A DNA stretch of 46,096 nt from Bondarzewia mesenterica (taxonomy: Eukaryota; Basidiomycota; Agaricomycetes; Russulales; Bondarzewiaceae), in assembly GCA_004802705.1 (NCBI GenBank), contig SGPL01000254.1, positions 1 to 46,096 on the forward strand, read 5' to 3'. Both the position numbers and the translations under genes were made by a program. Below are positions 1-11,229 of this stretch, one piece after another; within the stretch, counting starts at the first letter, position 1, and each line of letters starts with the position of its first letter. The notes beneath the pieces were generated by a model, which searched no databases, was not told where the DNA came from, and was given only the letters and a program-made list of their open reading frames with translations.

Positions 1-936
1 CGACTCTGTCCCTCGCGAGGACGTCATTGGGAGGGGGGGATGGGGGGAGCTTGCACTCCCATACGGGTACCGTAACCATACACATGCTGAACGTCCGACC
101 GTCCGTTCGTCAGGATACCAGCCGTCCAAGCTCCGTTCGAAGCAAGGCCGTCGCTTCCAATAACGAGAGTTCCCTGCGACCTGCATGTACCGCACCGTAC
201 CGTACGTGATCATTGCGATATCCGGTGCGGAGCCTATGACATACTGTGATGCTCGCGGCCCTCGACGCCCTCACGTACATCGGACATAGGCAGGCCCAAG
301 GCATCAGAACCCCGGGCGTCAACGTGTCACTTGTCCGTGTCCATCAGTGCGTGCGCGTACCTCAGAATGTGAGTTATGTATCTATCGGTGCAATCATCCC
401 CAGAGACATGTTGAAATGTCAACAGCCAACGAAAGACGCAAGACCGGACCCGATCTACTGGTCACCTGAGAGAGTTCACCCGCGATTGAGCCCCTCCAGT
501 TGCAAATCATCCTCGGAGGACTCAACATCGACATCAACCGACGATCCATAGACGACTTGTCATAGTATCATTGGCATGGCAGATACGCATCGGTCACTTG
601 TTCCCTCAGAGGTATGTGATACAAGGACCCACGAGTTATACTATCGGAATACAATCTGTCCCCATCAATCGTCCGAGTCGTCCAGACTAAAAGAATATAT
701 ATATATGTAAACATCGACTGAAAACAGTACTCACCGCGTATGCAGAAGACACAGCTTCAAAACCATGAGAGGTCACTGAGCCAGATGGTAAGCCTATCGC
801 GAAATGTTCCCGACTGCCATCAATTCGGTACACGAGGATCAGCCTGATGGAAAGAAGCAAAAGGAAACCAAAAAAAAAATGGGGAGCAACAAAAAAGCAG
901 GATGTGAAGGAGAGAAATGCTTCCCAAGACAATACA
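1..936. other. Intergenic, no recognisable gene
   Basis: I see no protein family, RNA gene or clear splice pattern here. Open frames of 60-100 codons occur on both strands but none has recognisable composition or domains. An (AT)n stretch lies at about 695-706. Confidence 0.5.
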
Positions 937-1016
937 TGACGAGAGTGGGATTCGAACCCACGCCCTTTCGGACCAGATCCTTAGTCTGGCGCCTTAGACC
1001 GCTCGGCCATCTCGCC
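937..1016 (-). tRNA. tRNA-Leu (anticodon AAG)
   Basis: Read on the minus strand, the 5' end GGCGAGA (1016-1010) pairs with the 3' arm TCTCGTC (944-938), with one G-U pair, and a discriminator A at 937. The D-arm carries TGGCCGAGCGGTCTAAGGC. The anticodon stem CCAGA/TCTGG encloses the loop CTAAGGA, giving anticodon AAG (reads CUU leucine). A class II extra arm (about TCCGAAAGGGCG) and the T-loop GGTTCGAATCC follow. The long variable arm is as expected for tRNA-Leu. There is no intron and CCA is not encoded. Confidence 0.95.
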
Positions 1017-2456
1017 TTTCTTAATGCCAACGTGATTTCCACATCAGGTCTCTCTTCAGTGAAAAATAACCTTGATTGCCATTGAATATTCATTCCGTGT
1101 AGGTGCTTTTGTGGGTGTTTTTTTTTTTTGTGGGCTGTGATGGAGACTGCCAAATCTTCCGTCAATTATTCAAAAATGAAAGATTGTGGGGAGCACTGTA
1201 CCTGCAAACCCAGAAGAAGGACACAGATGAAGTGGTGTGAGTGCCGCATTTGAATGGGCCATTCGGAGAGTGCAGTGGAAGGACACCGAGGGTCATCAGT
1301 GTCATCAACAAGCACGAAAACAACACAGACCCATGACAGAAGGTCGGCCTCGCACGGTGTTCGATGAGCAGCGGAATGAATTGCTTTGGTCGATCCCATC
1401 GAGCTCGAGTTGATTTCTCGTGTCATGTCGTGTCGTGTCGCGTGGCGTCATCCTTCCAAGCCAAATTCAGAATCGCGTGGTGTGTCGGACTGATTGACCG
1501 ATATGCGCATGAGTTCCGACGTACGGAAGCTTGACTGCTGGCTGATGCGGCGTCGATGGAGTCCGTCATGGGTCTGCGATGGTTATGCGGAGAAAGGATG
1601 TCAGGCCCGTGTCCTTCCTCGATATCAATTGAGGTATACGTAGCAATTACGCACGCGTATGTACATATGCCTACGGAGGCTGGAATCTGCTCGGCCCTTC
1701 CATTAAGGGCCTTGAGTCTGAGGAACAGCATCAGCTCGCAGTAGGTATGTTGCCAGCGTCGGATAAAGAGACTTCCGGGACCAAAAAAAAAGGTTGATGG
1801 TCAGTCGGTTCCTTGAGATGATGGATCAGATGCATCATGAACGGAACAGTGCGTGGTGCGGGAGGACTGGAAGGCTCCTTGTGAGGAGGGAGCGCTGAGC
1901 AGTGGTCTCGCCATGGTGGCGTTATTTTCGACGTGGGAAACTCCGCGAGCACATTGTGATCGAGGGGGTGGCGGGGGGTTGGCCGGGAACAAACGCGATG
2001 CCTCCATTCAATGCCATTCCACCACGGTCGATACTTGGCAGCGCGCTCAGCAAGACCTAGCAAGACCCAATCCAAGTGTTTACAACAGGCATCGTGACCC
2101 TGCGTGAGCATGTACATGCCCGAGGAACGGTTCCCACTTGCGACGTCCAGAGTCCAGACGACACCCCAGGCATGGATTCCCGCACAGACGCCGCACGAGC
2201 AAGGTTTTGTTTGACTGACAGCAACCACCAACCGTCACGGCCGTATCTCACCCTTGACTCCCACGCCCGCTCGCGCTCAACCTGGTTTCCCATTGCGTCG
2301 ACCGTCTCTTGTCCCGAAAGGTCAGTCGACTGCCTTCTTTCGGCGTCTTCTGCCCATATGACACTCCACGCTGCCGCCCGGCCACGACTTGTGTTATTAA
2401 CGCGTGCGTGGTCCTTGGAGAGCTTTGTCCTCCTCTCCCGCGTTTCCTCTGTATGC
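1017..2456. other. Intergenic, upstream of the first DUF6533 gene
   Basis: No gene is recognised. Open frames up to about 168 codons exist on both strands (for example 2076-2582) but they are low in complexity and lack domains. A short GTGTC repeat lies at about 1420-1442. The last few hundred bases become C/T-rich, as is common in fungal promoters. Confidence 0.4.
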
Positions 2457-2462
2457 TATATA
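2457..2462 (+). promoter_or_regulatory. Putative TATA box of DUF6533 copy 1
   Basis: TATATA followed by CCCTCTCC lies about 133 bases before the ATG at 2595. The same TATATA-CCCT arrangement sits about 121 bases before the ATG of the inverted paralogue. The motif is therefore conserved between copies whose introns have diverged, which supports a promoter role. Confidence 0.5.
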
Positions 2463-2594
2463 CCCTCTCCCCCTTCTCCCCCTTCACGTTTCCGACCCAA
2501 CTCGTACTCGAGCACATCGCATCTGAAGTCACCATATACCCCACTCGCCCGGCGCGCGCGTCGCGAGACGCTGCAGCGCTGAACACGGTATCCA

Positions 2595-5184
2595 ATGTCC
2601 ACCTCCACTCCCGACGGGATGCTCGCCCCCGCCACAGAGGAGAATCTCAAGCAAATGTACAATTCCCTTCTTTGTCCCCTCGCGATTCAGCTTGACTGCC
2701 TTCCGTTGGATGCTGATCGTCCGTCTCCTCTTCCGCCATAATCAGACTCGCTGGAAAGGTGCGACCCACGCGTCCGCGCTTCCCGCTCATCGTCGCTCAT
2801 GCACATGCGTGGCCACAGTACTTCTTCCTGGCGACCTTGACGATGCTGTTGTACGATCATCTGCTCACTTTACCCGACGAGGTTCGTTCTCCGAGTCTAG
2901 CTACCACTCCGATATTTCTTGACAAGTCGCACCCTTAGGTCGCCACTGTATGGAAGAAGAAAAAGACATATGGTCCGTATATCCCCTCAGCCTCCTTCAA
3001 AATGCTTCCTAATCCAAATCATACAGTACTCTGCATATTTCTCTTCGTAAGTTCTCTCCGTATATGCGCTCAGTCTTCATTCTGCATCCTCACCGCACTG
3101 TTCAAATCAGGTTCGCTACTACGCCCCAATCGCAGTGGCCGTCGTCGCCGTCGGTACGTCCCCCGTCTTCCTCTTACCGCCCAAAAGACTTGCATTGCCG
3201 CCCGCTTACCAACGAATATGCATACGCGCTAAGGCTACTTCTCCACCGCCATGACCCGCGACCGGTAAGCCTCTTCCTAGTACTTCCCAACCCCCACGGC
3301 ATCCCCACATCTACAACCACCCGAGCTTGATCGAAACCATGTATCTTTACACTTCAGAATCAGCAACGACCGCTCGCCCGAGATGCTGAATTTTGTTTTG
3401 TTGTTTTCCTTGTCCTAGGTGTAAACACTGGATGCTCTTCCTCCCGCTCGGCATCACGATGCCCTTGATGCTCTTCCCGGGTATTCTCATGCTCGTCCGG
3501 TGCGTCGATCGGGTTTTTCATTTCTTTCTTCACACAAGTTCCGTACTCCCCGGTTTATGCGCCATGCAACGATGTGCGCGTGCTTCTCGAAGAAGTCATC
3601 GTACAGTCCGAGTCATGATGGGACGCCCGTGCGTGGCCTTTTCCCCGGGTCCCCCAGTATGATCGGAGGACCGCGCACCGCGCTCGGAGATCGCGCACTG
3701 ATGGCCATGTAACGTGGCATACCTCCCAACCTGACCATACATCTGATTCTCCATCCCTGCCTTCCTTCTTTTCTAACAACAAGAGACCTTTCTTCTTCAC
3801 GCCACAGGGTATACGCGCTGTACAACCGAAACAAGCTCGTCCTCGGCGCGCTCTGCACTGTCCTCCTCACGCAGACCATTGCGGGAATATGGCAGTACAC
3901 CGTTTCCGGCGGCACGCGTGAGTTCGCACTATCCCTTACATCCCTCGCCGCACCATCCCAATCTCACGTTTGTGTTTTTTTTTGTTGTGTTTTGAATGAA
4001 CCGTTTATTCGCCGCGTCTCGGGACAGCGGCGCCTTTGCCCCTGGATAATTATGAATTTCATTGTGAGTCCGCGTCCTCCCCCCAATTCAAAACAACCTT
4101 CCGTATTATTATTAAACTATAAAACTCACGCTCTGAACTGAACGTCCTCTCTCATCGTCTCCGCTGATCCACAGTCTGCATCTACCTCCCTCCCAAACGC
4201 ATGTACGCCCCTTTCCCTCCCCTTCCTCCCCCTGCGATCCCCTTCCCCTCCAAAAACAAAAAAAAGGGAGACTGATCGAGTTGGGTGAAACTGTAAAAAA
4301 AAAAACAGCGGACGCGCGTCGACGATGTACGTGTTCATGGAGCTGGGCTACGACTCGCTCATCTTCCTGCTCACCCTCGCGCGCACGACGTACATGCACT
4401 GGACGCGCCAGGGCACCGGACCCGGCACGCGCACGCTCGTCGACAAGCTCATCCGCGACGGCGCCGCGTATTTCGCGTGAGTGCCTTCCCCTCGTCCGTG
4501 TGTCGACTATTTCCTGGTCCGCGCGCCCCCCTCCTTCTCCCTGTCTTCTTTCTTTCGCTTCTTTTCTCATCTCTTGTTCGCACCGTCGCTGCCCGTCTGC
4601 GCATGATCGAACTGACACTACACCCTCTCAATTGATTTCACGCGTTGTCCTGGGGTACCACCGCAGCGTCATATTCTCCATGAACCTGGCATGGGTCGTC
4701 ATGATCATGTACGCGCCCACCGGCCTGCGCGCCATCGCCTCCGTGTAAGCCCCCCCCCCTCCCTGTCCCATTTCCCCTCTCACTCACCCTCGCTGCCCTG
4801 CCACAGCCCCTCCGCATGGTACGCACCCCCCCCTCCCCCCACATCCAACGTCTTCCCACTCATCTCTCTAAAAAACGAATTTGTTTGAAAAAAAGCGTGA
4901 CGACCGTCATGATCACGCGCATCACCCTCAACCTCCGCACGACCGTCTACGGACCCGCGCAGCTCGATGACCGGACGTACCACCACCACCACCACCACCA
5001 CCACCGCGGCGATCACGACTATAACTATAACTATGACAACAGCCCCAACGCGATCCCGCTGTCCCCGCTCGGGAATGGGAATGGGAAACGCGCGACGGGG
5101 AAGGGTCGGGGTCGGAGGTTCGGTTCGACGGCGACGGAGGATTGGACGGGGCGTGTGAGGACGGGAGTGGACGTGGGACGATGA
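2595..5184 (+). CDS. DUF6533 domain membrane protein, copy 1 (altered C-terminus)
   Basis: Fourteen exons join cleanly: 2595-2656, 2746-2758, 2819-2881, 2939-2972, 3027-3046, 3111-3153, 3234-3264, 3419-3499, 3808-3917, 4028-4063, 4175-4202, 4309-4476, 4667-4744, 4896-5184, giving 351 residues. The family signature is YDHLLTLPDE at residues 37-46, followed by VATVWKKKK. Hydrophobic segments follow (near 58-80, 100-120, 128-145, 180-200 and 225-245), so it should be a multi-pass membrane protein. DUF6533 proteins are expanded in mushroom genomes and have no established function. The start ATG is matched at the same place in the inverted paralogue. The tail carries eight histidines (285-292) absent from the paralogue. 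It then ends early at 5184 because a 95-bp tandem duplication shifts the frame; the paralogue-like tail continues in another frame to 5465. Confidence 0.85.
4981..5004 (+). repeat. (CAC)8 microsatellite encoding eight histidines
   Basis: Eight CAC codons lie in the last exon of DUF6533 copy 1, followed by a short Tyr/Asn-rich stretch. The inverted paralogue lacks both and runs directly from GPAQHDERT into its tail, so this is a copy-specific expansion. Confidence 0.9.
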
Positions 5185-5290
5185 CGACGACGATGAAGGG
5201 TCGCGGTCGGAGGTTCGGTTCGACGGCGACGGAGGATTGGACGGAGCGCGTGAGGGCGGAGGTGGAGTGGAACGATGACGACGACGATGA
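5101..5290 (+). repeat. 95-bp tandem duplication, two units, out of frame
   Basis: Unit 1 (5101-5195) and unit 2 (5196-5290) share long identical blocks, including GGAGGTTCGGTTCGACGGCG and GATGACGACGACGATG, but differ at roughly a tenth of positions. Because 95 is not a multiple of three, the second unit is read in another frame and the coding sequence stops at 5184. Divergence between the units argues against a simple assembly duplication. Confidence 0.9.
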
Positions 5291-5498
5291 CGCGAGGGAG
5301 AGTGTGGGGAGGGGGTGGGAGGGAGAGGAGGCGAGGCGTCGTGATGGAGGTGGGATGGGTTTGGGTTTTGGGAGGGCTGCCACGCCGGTGTTTGGACGTC
5401 ACGAGGGTGTTGTGGGTCTGAATTTGGATGGGAAAGATGACGGTGGGGGTGTTGGGACGTCATAACCATGTACACATACTCATGTCGCGCCATTAAAT

Positions 5499-5609
5499 GT
5501 AAGTCGAAAATGCCGCCACCGCGACTGGATCGAACAAGTATCCGCCACTCCGTGGCCAGCTTGGAGGATTTTTGTAGTCCGCATCGAGACGGCATTTTCG
5601 TCCACTTAC
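5499..5609. mobile_element. MITE-like element, 111 bp, with about 17-bp terminal inverted repeats
   Basis: The left end GTAAGT-CGAAAATGCCG (5499-5515) is the reverse complement of the right end CGGCATTTTCG-(TCC)-ACTTAC (5590-5609), with a three-base interruption on the right. The interior has no open frame. The flanks are A/T-rich (AAAT on the left, TTAT on the right) but no clean target duplication is visible. Size, terminal repeats and lack of coding fit a non-autonomous DNA transposon. It could also be a simple hairpin. Confidence 0.5.
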
Positions 5610-6090
5610 TTATTGCCACGGTCGTCGGCGGGCTTTNGAGCACTGCCAAGTCTTTGACATGGCTGTGTGGCTTAGGAAGGATGCCTTCCTCGAGGTTGTG
5701 GCGGGCTCTTACTAGATTTGAGGTCGCTAGTAGTACGACGGAGCACTAGCAGAGGACAGCCTGCCAGGTGCCTGCAGCAATCCCGATCTCTCCAATCTCT
5801 TCGAANCCTGCTATGCATCANGAAGTTGCTCCTGCACGCGACGACGCGTGCCTCTGAGACACTCACGTCCTGAAAGCGCAAACGTACGCGCATTTCGAGC
5901 TCCGAACCCCCCTCCCCCGGAGGGCGCTGACAGCTGAATCCCACTCGTCTTGNCGACGTTCNACTGNGCTNCNCGAAANGAGCGCAAGACGCCACGCGTC
6001 TGTCCAGAGAATAAACNAAACTAAAATAAAATNAATACCCCGTCCNNGTGCTTGTGAGACCCCCACGTNTGCCGCAACTCGAAACCCCTC
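5610..6090. other. Gap between the two convergent DUF6533 genes, with many Ns
   Basis: No gene is seen. At least fifteen Ns occur between 5637 and 6069, densest at 5953-6069, so the sequence is unreliable here. This is where two similar inverted copies meet, a plausible place for assembly trouble. Confidence 0.5.
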
Positions 6091-8583
6091 TCACACCACC
6101 GCCGCGCCCCCCTCCCACGACCTCCCGAACACGTCGTCCCGCTCGACTTCAGTGCGCACGTGCACGGTGAGGTTCTCCGTGGCCGTCGGGTCGAAACGGC
6201 GACGCTGGAGGGTCGTCCGACGCTTGACGCCTAGCGGGGTCAACGGGATCGAATGGCGCGTGCGCTCATCGTGCTGCGCGGGTCCGTAGACGGTCGTGCG
6301 GAGGTTGAGGGTGATGCGCGTGATCATGACTGTCGTCACGCTTTTTNGGGAGAGAGAGGTGAGTGGGTAAAGATGTGACTTGCGAAAGCGGTGGGGGGGA
6401 CTTACCAGGACGACGGGCTGTGAAGGGGGAGAGGTGAGACGGCGAAAGAGGGGGGGGGGGAAGGGGGAGAGGGACTCACACGGAGGCGATGCCACGTAGG
6501 CCTGTGGGCGCGTACATGATCATGAGAACCCAAGTCAGGTTCATCGTGAAGATCGCGCTGCGGCGTATTGCAAAGACACCAAGAAATAATAATGATCAAT
6601 AAGAAAGAAGACACAGTTTTAGCCCGGACGCAGATCAAGGGTGAAGGCGCAACAAAAATAAAGAAAGGATAAAAAAGTGGGAGAAAGAAAGAGGATAACA
6701 AAGAAAGAAAAAGAGAGAGATAAAACTCACGCAAAATACGCGGCGCCGTCGCGGATGAGCTTGTCGACGAGCGTGCGCGTGCCAGGTCCAGCGCCCTTGT
6801 GCATCCAGTGCATGTACATCGTGCGCGTGATGGTGAGCAGAAAGATGAGCGAGTCGTAGCCCAGCTCCGTAAAAACGTACATCGTCGACACGCGCCCGCT
6901 ACGCACCAATTCTCATTTAAGAATTCGCGCAGGAAGGAGGGAGAAAGGGAAGGACAGGGAAGGAGAAGCGTACATGCTTTTGGGCGGCAGATATATGCAG
7001 ACTAGTGAGAAGAATTTGTGTGGGGTCAGTACATTCGCGGTTACAGGATTATGGATTTTTTTGGGTTTGGTGCGGGGATGAAGACGACGACGACGAAGAC
7101 TCACAGTGAAATTCATAATTATCCAGATGCAGGGGTGCAGCTGGCAAGTCCAAGTCCAAGACGTCAAATCAGCCCGATGGTGATTTGGACTTGCGAAGCA
7201 CAGATGTGGCTGGTGCCTACTCACGCGTGCCTCCACGGACGGTGTATTGCCATATTCCTGCGATGGTCTGGGTGAGGAGGATAGTGCAGAGCACACCAAG
7301 GACAATCTTGTTTCGGTTGTACAGTGCATATACTCTGCATGTTGAAATCGCACGTCATGTGCGAAGGTTCAAGGAAGAGGGTGGGTGAGGATGGAGAACA
7401 GGGTGTGTCGTCAGTATGGATGTCACAGTACGAGCCGTCGATGCACAGTGAGCGCAGAGCGCACTTCATTTTAAACACCACACCACACGAGTGCAGAGAC
7501 GGACATCCGAACATACGCATGTCAGTCCTCCGACAACGTTTCGTCTCATCGTGATCAAGACTGGGACTGAGCATCGAGAGAAGCACGCATGGCGAATAGT
7601 CCGGAAAATGAATTTGGTAAAACAGACTCACCGGATGAGCATGAGGATACCGGGAAAGAGCGTCAAGGGCATTGTGATGCCTAAGGGGAGGAAGAGCATC
7701 CAGTGTTTACACCTAGACTCCCGTTCGAAAAGATAACAAAAGTCAGTGAATATATGCGGTCATTGCGATTGCCCGGAGCTTCTGAGGTGCAGCGGAGAGT
7801 ATTAGGGCACAAGAGCCAAGTGTATTTAGGGTCGGGGGTCTAGATACGGGGATAGCATGGAGAATGGGGGGTTTGGGGAAGGGAGGATATTAAGAGGCTT
7901 ACCGGTCGCGAGTCATAGCCGTGGAGAAGTAGCCTTTTGTGCGGATAGTATTCGTCGGGTTTGGTAAGCAGGCGGCAATGCGGGTAGCAACATGAGTGGG
8001 AGGAAGAGGGGAGACAGACCAACTGCGACGACAGCCACTGCGATTGGCGCGTAGTAGCGAACCTGTTGTCGGTGTTATGGTGATAATCTAAACGGGGACA
8101 GAACGTATATGCGAAGACATACAAAGAGGAAGATGTAGAGAACTGTGTTGGTTGGTTTAGGCAGACGAGGGAGATTTGAGCAGGATTTGCGGAGATCATT
8201 CAAGAAGATACAAACCATATGTCTTTTTCTTTTTCCATACAGTAGCGACCTGTGGCCTTATGGTCAATACAAGAAAGGCATGGGCTGGGGAAAATGGACC
8301 TCGTCGGGCAATGTGAGCAGATGGTCGAACAACAGTATCGTCAACGTCGCCAGAAAGAAATACTTCGGTCACATAAGAGACATTGAGCGGGAGGCAGGTC
8401 TATCATCTGAGGACGCATGATCGCACCTTCCCAGTAAGTCTAACGGAGAAGAGATTGGTAATCAACATAAGTCCAAAGGCAAATAATAGACTGGATATCA
8501 AGGGCTTATGGAAGGACGTACATCTGGTTGAGATTCTCCTCCATAGCAAAAGTGAGCATCCCTTCGGGAGTGGACGTGGACAT
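6091..8583 (-). CDS. DUF6533 domain membrane protein, copy 2
   Basis: Fourteen exons on the minus strand: 8522-8583, 8427-8439, 8300-8362, 8216-8249, 8123-8142, 8020-8062, 7903-7933, 7632-7712, 7225-7334, 7105-7140, 6974-7001, 6731-6898, 6480-6557, 6091-6340, giving 338 residues. Exons 1-13 have the same lengths and phases as copy 1, while intron sequences and lengths differ. It keeps the DUF6533 signature (FDHLLTLPDE, then VATVWKKKK) and the same series of hydrophobic segments. Conserved blocks include YYAPIAVAVVAVGYFSTAMT, LGYDSLIFLL and TTVMITRITLNLRTTVYGPA. It lacks the histidine tract and the duplication of copy 1 and ends in WEGGAAVV. It is likely the less altered copy. Function is unknown; a membrane location is inferred from hydrophobicity. 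One N at 6347 lies in the last intron. Confidence 0.85.
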
Positions 8584-8703
8584 TGGATACCGTCAAGCGA
8601 CAATGCGCTGCGTGAGTAATATCTTCGAGAATACGCCGTCCTCCGATACGCGTTTGAGCGCAAGCCCTGGTGACCAGACTGTGAGGTGGAGGAACGGGAT
8701 AGG

Positions 8704-8712
8704 GTATATATA
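8704..8712 (-). promoter_or_regulatory. Putative TATA box of DUF6533 copy 2
   Basis: On the minus strand TATATATA is followed by CCCTATCCC, about 121 bases before the ATG at 8583. It mirrors the TATA-CCCT element before copy 1. Confidence 0.5.
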
Positions 8713-9990
8713 CACAAGTCTGGGGAGGACCACGAGCGTAGCGGCAGCAGTAAATGTAGATTGAAAGAAGTGACCCAAGTCAAGACAGCGCCGAGCCATC
8801 ATATGTATGCGCAGAACGGTGCCTTTCCTGAGACGCCGAAAGAGACAATCTGAGATTGGATGAACTCCACCTTAATTGCACGTCGAGACACTAGACGTTC
8901 GATGAAATGGGAAGTATGTTAGGCCTTGGAGGCATGCCGCGAGAACCACTGGGAGCAGGTCCACAGCGTCAAAAGAAATCAACATACCCCATCTGCTTTG
9001 CTTTCCCTGAGCTGTCAGGACAAGCTTTTCCTGTGCGGCATCTCTGCGGTCGAGTGTTCGATTGGCAAGCGTTGACCATGATCATCGGTGAGGCACAGAT
9101 TTTGGAGACTCTCAAGCTAAAAGTGGGCGTGTATGGATGGTCATCAGGGTAGAAAACCGCATGGCGCGCTCTCGCGGGTTTCACGTCGGAAGTGGAAACT
9201 TGATGAAAACCGTGAACGTGTTGATCCTGCGTAGGACAGATGCGCTGCAGCTCGATTAATGAAGGTGAGTAGATGAGATTGTGGACAGAGGCGGCATATG
9301 CTCCAATTTAACGCCACAATCCATTTCTTCTAATTGCTTGTGTATCTTGACGGAAGTTTCGACGCACTCATGGCCAACTGAAGGCTTGGAGTCTACTAGT
9401 CGAGTGTCCGCGATACACACACTCCTGATACACATCCAGTCCTCCCCGCGCAGAGCCCGGGACATTACTTGATTTTGAAGAATGAACAAAGCATTAGCCC
9501 TTTCTTCCCTTCTTCCTTGCCAAAGACTATGGGTGTACAAAGATGAAACGCAAGTGCAGACGTTTCGAAGGCACAGTGCGCCACTCTTCCGAGCGATGCA
9601 CCTACAGAGTCACCTTCCGCCGCAGGCCGTCATGCATTCATGGGAGGCGCCAGCCTACATCAGTAAGTACCGGTGACAATCTCGATGATCTGCCAGTTAA
9701 ACAACACTCGTACACGTACCTTTACACGATCTTAGACTTCGCTGGAAAGCAAGACGAGTAAAACAATTTCCACAGGGATCCCTTGCGATCCAACGCGGAT
9801 GAATGCGAGAAAAAATAAGATAAGCAAGTCGAGTCGCATATGGACAAGTTCACGGTCAACCAACGTCAGATTCACGTTGGATTCACGGAAGAGAGGTTGT
9901 GAATGTGACATTACACGCATGTGACCTGTGACGGTCAGCGACAAAGAGTCTCCCCTTTGCAGTCTCCGTCGCGACGTGCACTCCGTCAAA
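8713..9990. other. Intergenic, unassigned
   Basis: Nothing is recognised. Open frames at 8907-9152 (+) and 9256-9540 (-) have fairly ordinary composition but no family I know and no convincing splice partners. The interval contains the promoter of the uS17m gene. Confidence 0.4.
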
Positions 9991-10496
9991 ATGCCTCCAA
10001 TGGCGTTCACAGGCCTTGTAACAAAGGTCGGATTCATGCGAAAGACAGCGACAGTCACCGTTTCTCGCTGGGTATTCCATAAAACAACGGGCAAGGTGGG
10101 TTTTCGCTTGGCGTAGTCGCTCATCCCACGCCCTTGCACGTACTCACATACGTCGCCTCTACTCATTCTCCGGCATAGCGTATCATGAGGAGCACCAAGT
10201 TCCTAGTACATGATGAGAACAATCGTACGTCCGCACTTACATGTTTACCTTCCCATGTCGCCTCACTGATTGACTTTGTTGGCTATGTTCCTCCGCTCTC
10301 AGAATTGCGCATGGAGGACTCGGTCATGATTCGAAACTGTCCGCCCATTTCCGCGCACAAACGCTTCACGCTGGAGAAGGTACTGAACAGCCCGGAGACG
10401 GAACGCGAGCTCGCGCATGCTCAGCAAGCTGCCGAAGCGGCTGGCAGCTCAATACCACCGTCTTCGCCATTGCCTTCAGCGCAACCCACCCTCTGA
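9991..10496 (+). CDS. MRPS17: Mitochondrial small-subunit ribosomal protein uS17m
   Basis: Three exons (9991-10095, 10179-10224, 10303-10496) give 114 residues. The protein starts MPPMAFTGLVTKVGFMRKTA, the opening strand of the S17 OB-fold, which binds small-subunit rRNA. VHDENN and then LRMEDSVMIRNCPPIS match the central and C-terminal strands of bacterial-type S17. A mitochondrial rather than cytosolic origin is inferred because the pattern is bacterial S17 and not eukaryotic uS17 (RPS11). The C-terminal 25 residues are an Ala/Ser/Pro-rich extension. There is no obvious cleavable presequence. The start was chosen because the preceding in-frame sequence does not match the family. Introns are short with normal GT/AG ends. 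Confidence 0.87.
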
Positions 10497-11229
10497 AAAG
10501 CTTTGCGATACATTTGGAAAACTGCAACTGCAGGCTGGGAGCAGAGAGTGTGGCTGTGGTTAGGGGAGGTGCGCTGGGGGTGTTGTCAAACGGCGATTGG
10601 GATAATGATTGGTGAGGGGAAGCGTTTACCTCCTCGTTGCTTTAATTCATCTCTCGATGGGACTTTATATCTCCGGTGTACTCGTTTTCGAATTTGGCCC
10701 AGTATCACCGGAGCGGGACTACAGCACGTGAGGGTGGAGGTGATCTGACTCCTCATGTCTAATCATCTACAGTGCATAGTTCATCCGAAATAATCTCCTG
10801 ATGGGGCCCGTATCAAGTTTCTGATGGTTTTTTGACGACAGGTTCTGCAGACAGTTACATGCTAATGGTTCCCGACAAGAAGCTCTGCGACTGAGAGATG
10901 GTAAGTTATCACTGCATGAGATTTTGTGAGCTTCTCTCGTGAGACAGAAATGGCATCAAACGAGCATCAACATGGTTTCTACAAGCTAACATACGGTATA
11001 TATTGTGTGAGAACTTCGTCATGAGTTCGGGTTGCAGTTTTTTTTCTGAATCCTGATGGAGTTGGAGTGCGGACATAGCCAGCGTCAAATCCGCGGCCTT
11101 TTTGAGCGTGACAATACGTGTCGATCTGTATCGATCTCCTTCTCCTGCTACCACCTTGGTTTGAAGCCACTATTCTTCAGCTTTCGTAACATTCTCATTC
11201 TACTTTCTGTATTATTTGACCTTCGCGGC
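10497..11229. other. Intergenic between uS17m and the SUZ protein
   Basis: No gene is recognised on either strand. The two flanking genes are in the same direction. Confidence 0.45.

Noticed and set aside
2076..2695. Overlapping long open frames before DUF6533 copy 1
   Set aside because: They run into the true first exon in other frames and contain the conserved TATA region; no family match.
4816..5184. Histidine run as a cloning or tag artefact
   Set aside because: The surrounding exon is a clean homologue of the paralogue and the run is a simple CAC microsatellite; no vector sequence flanks it.
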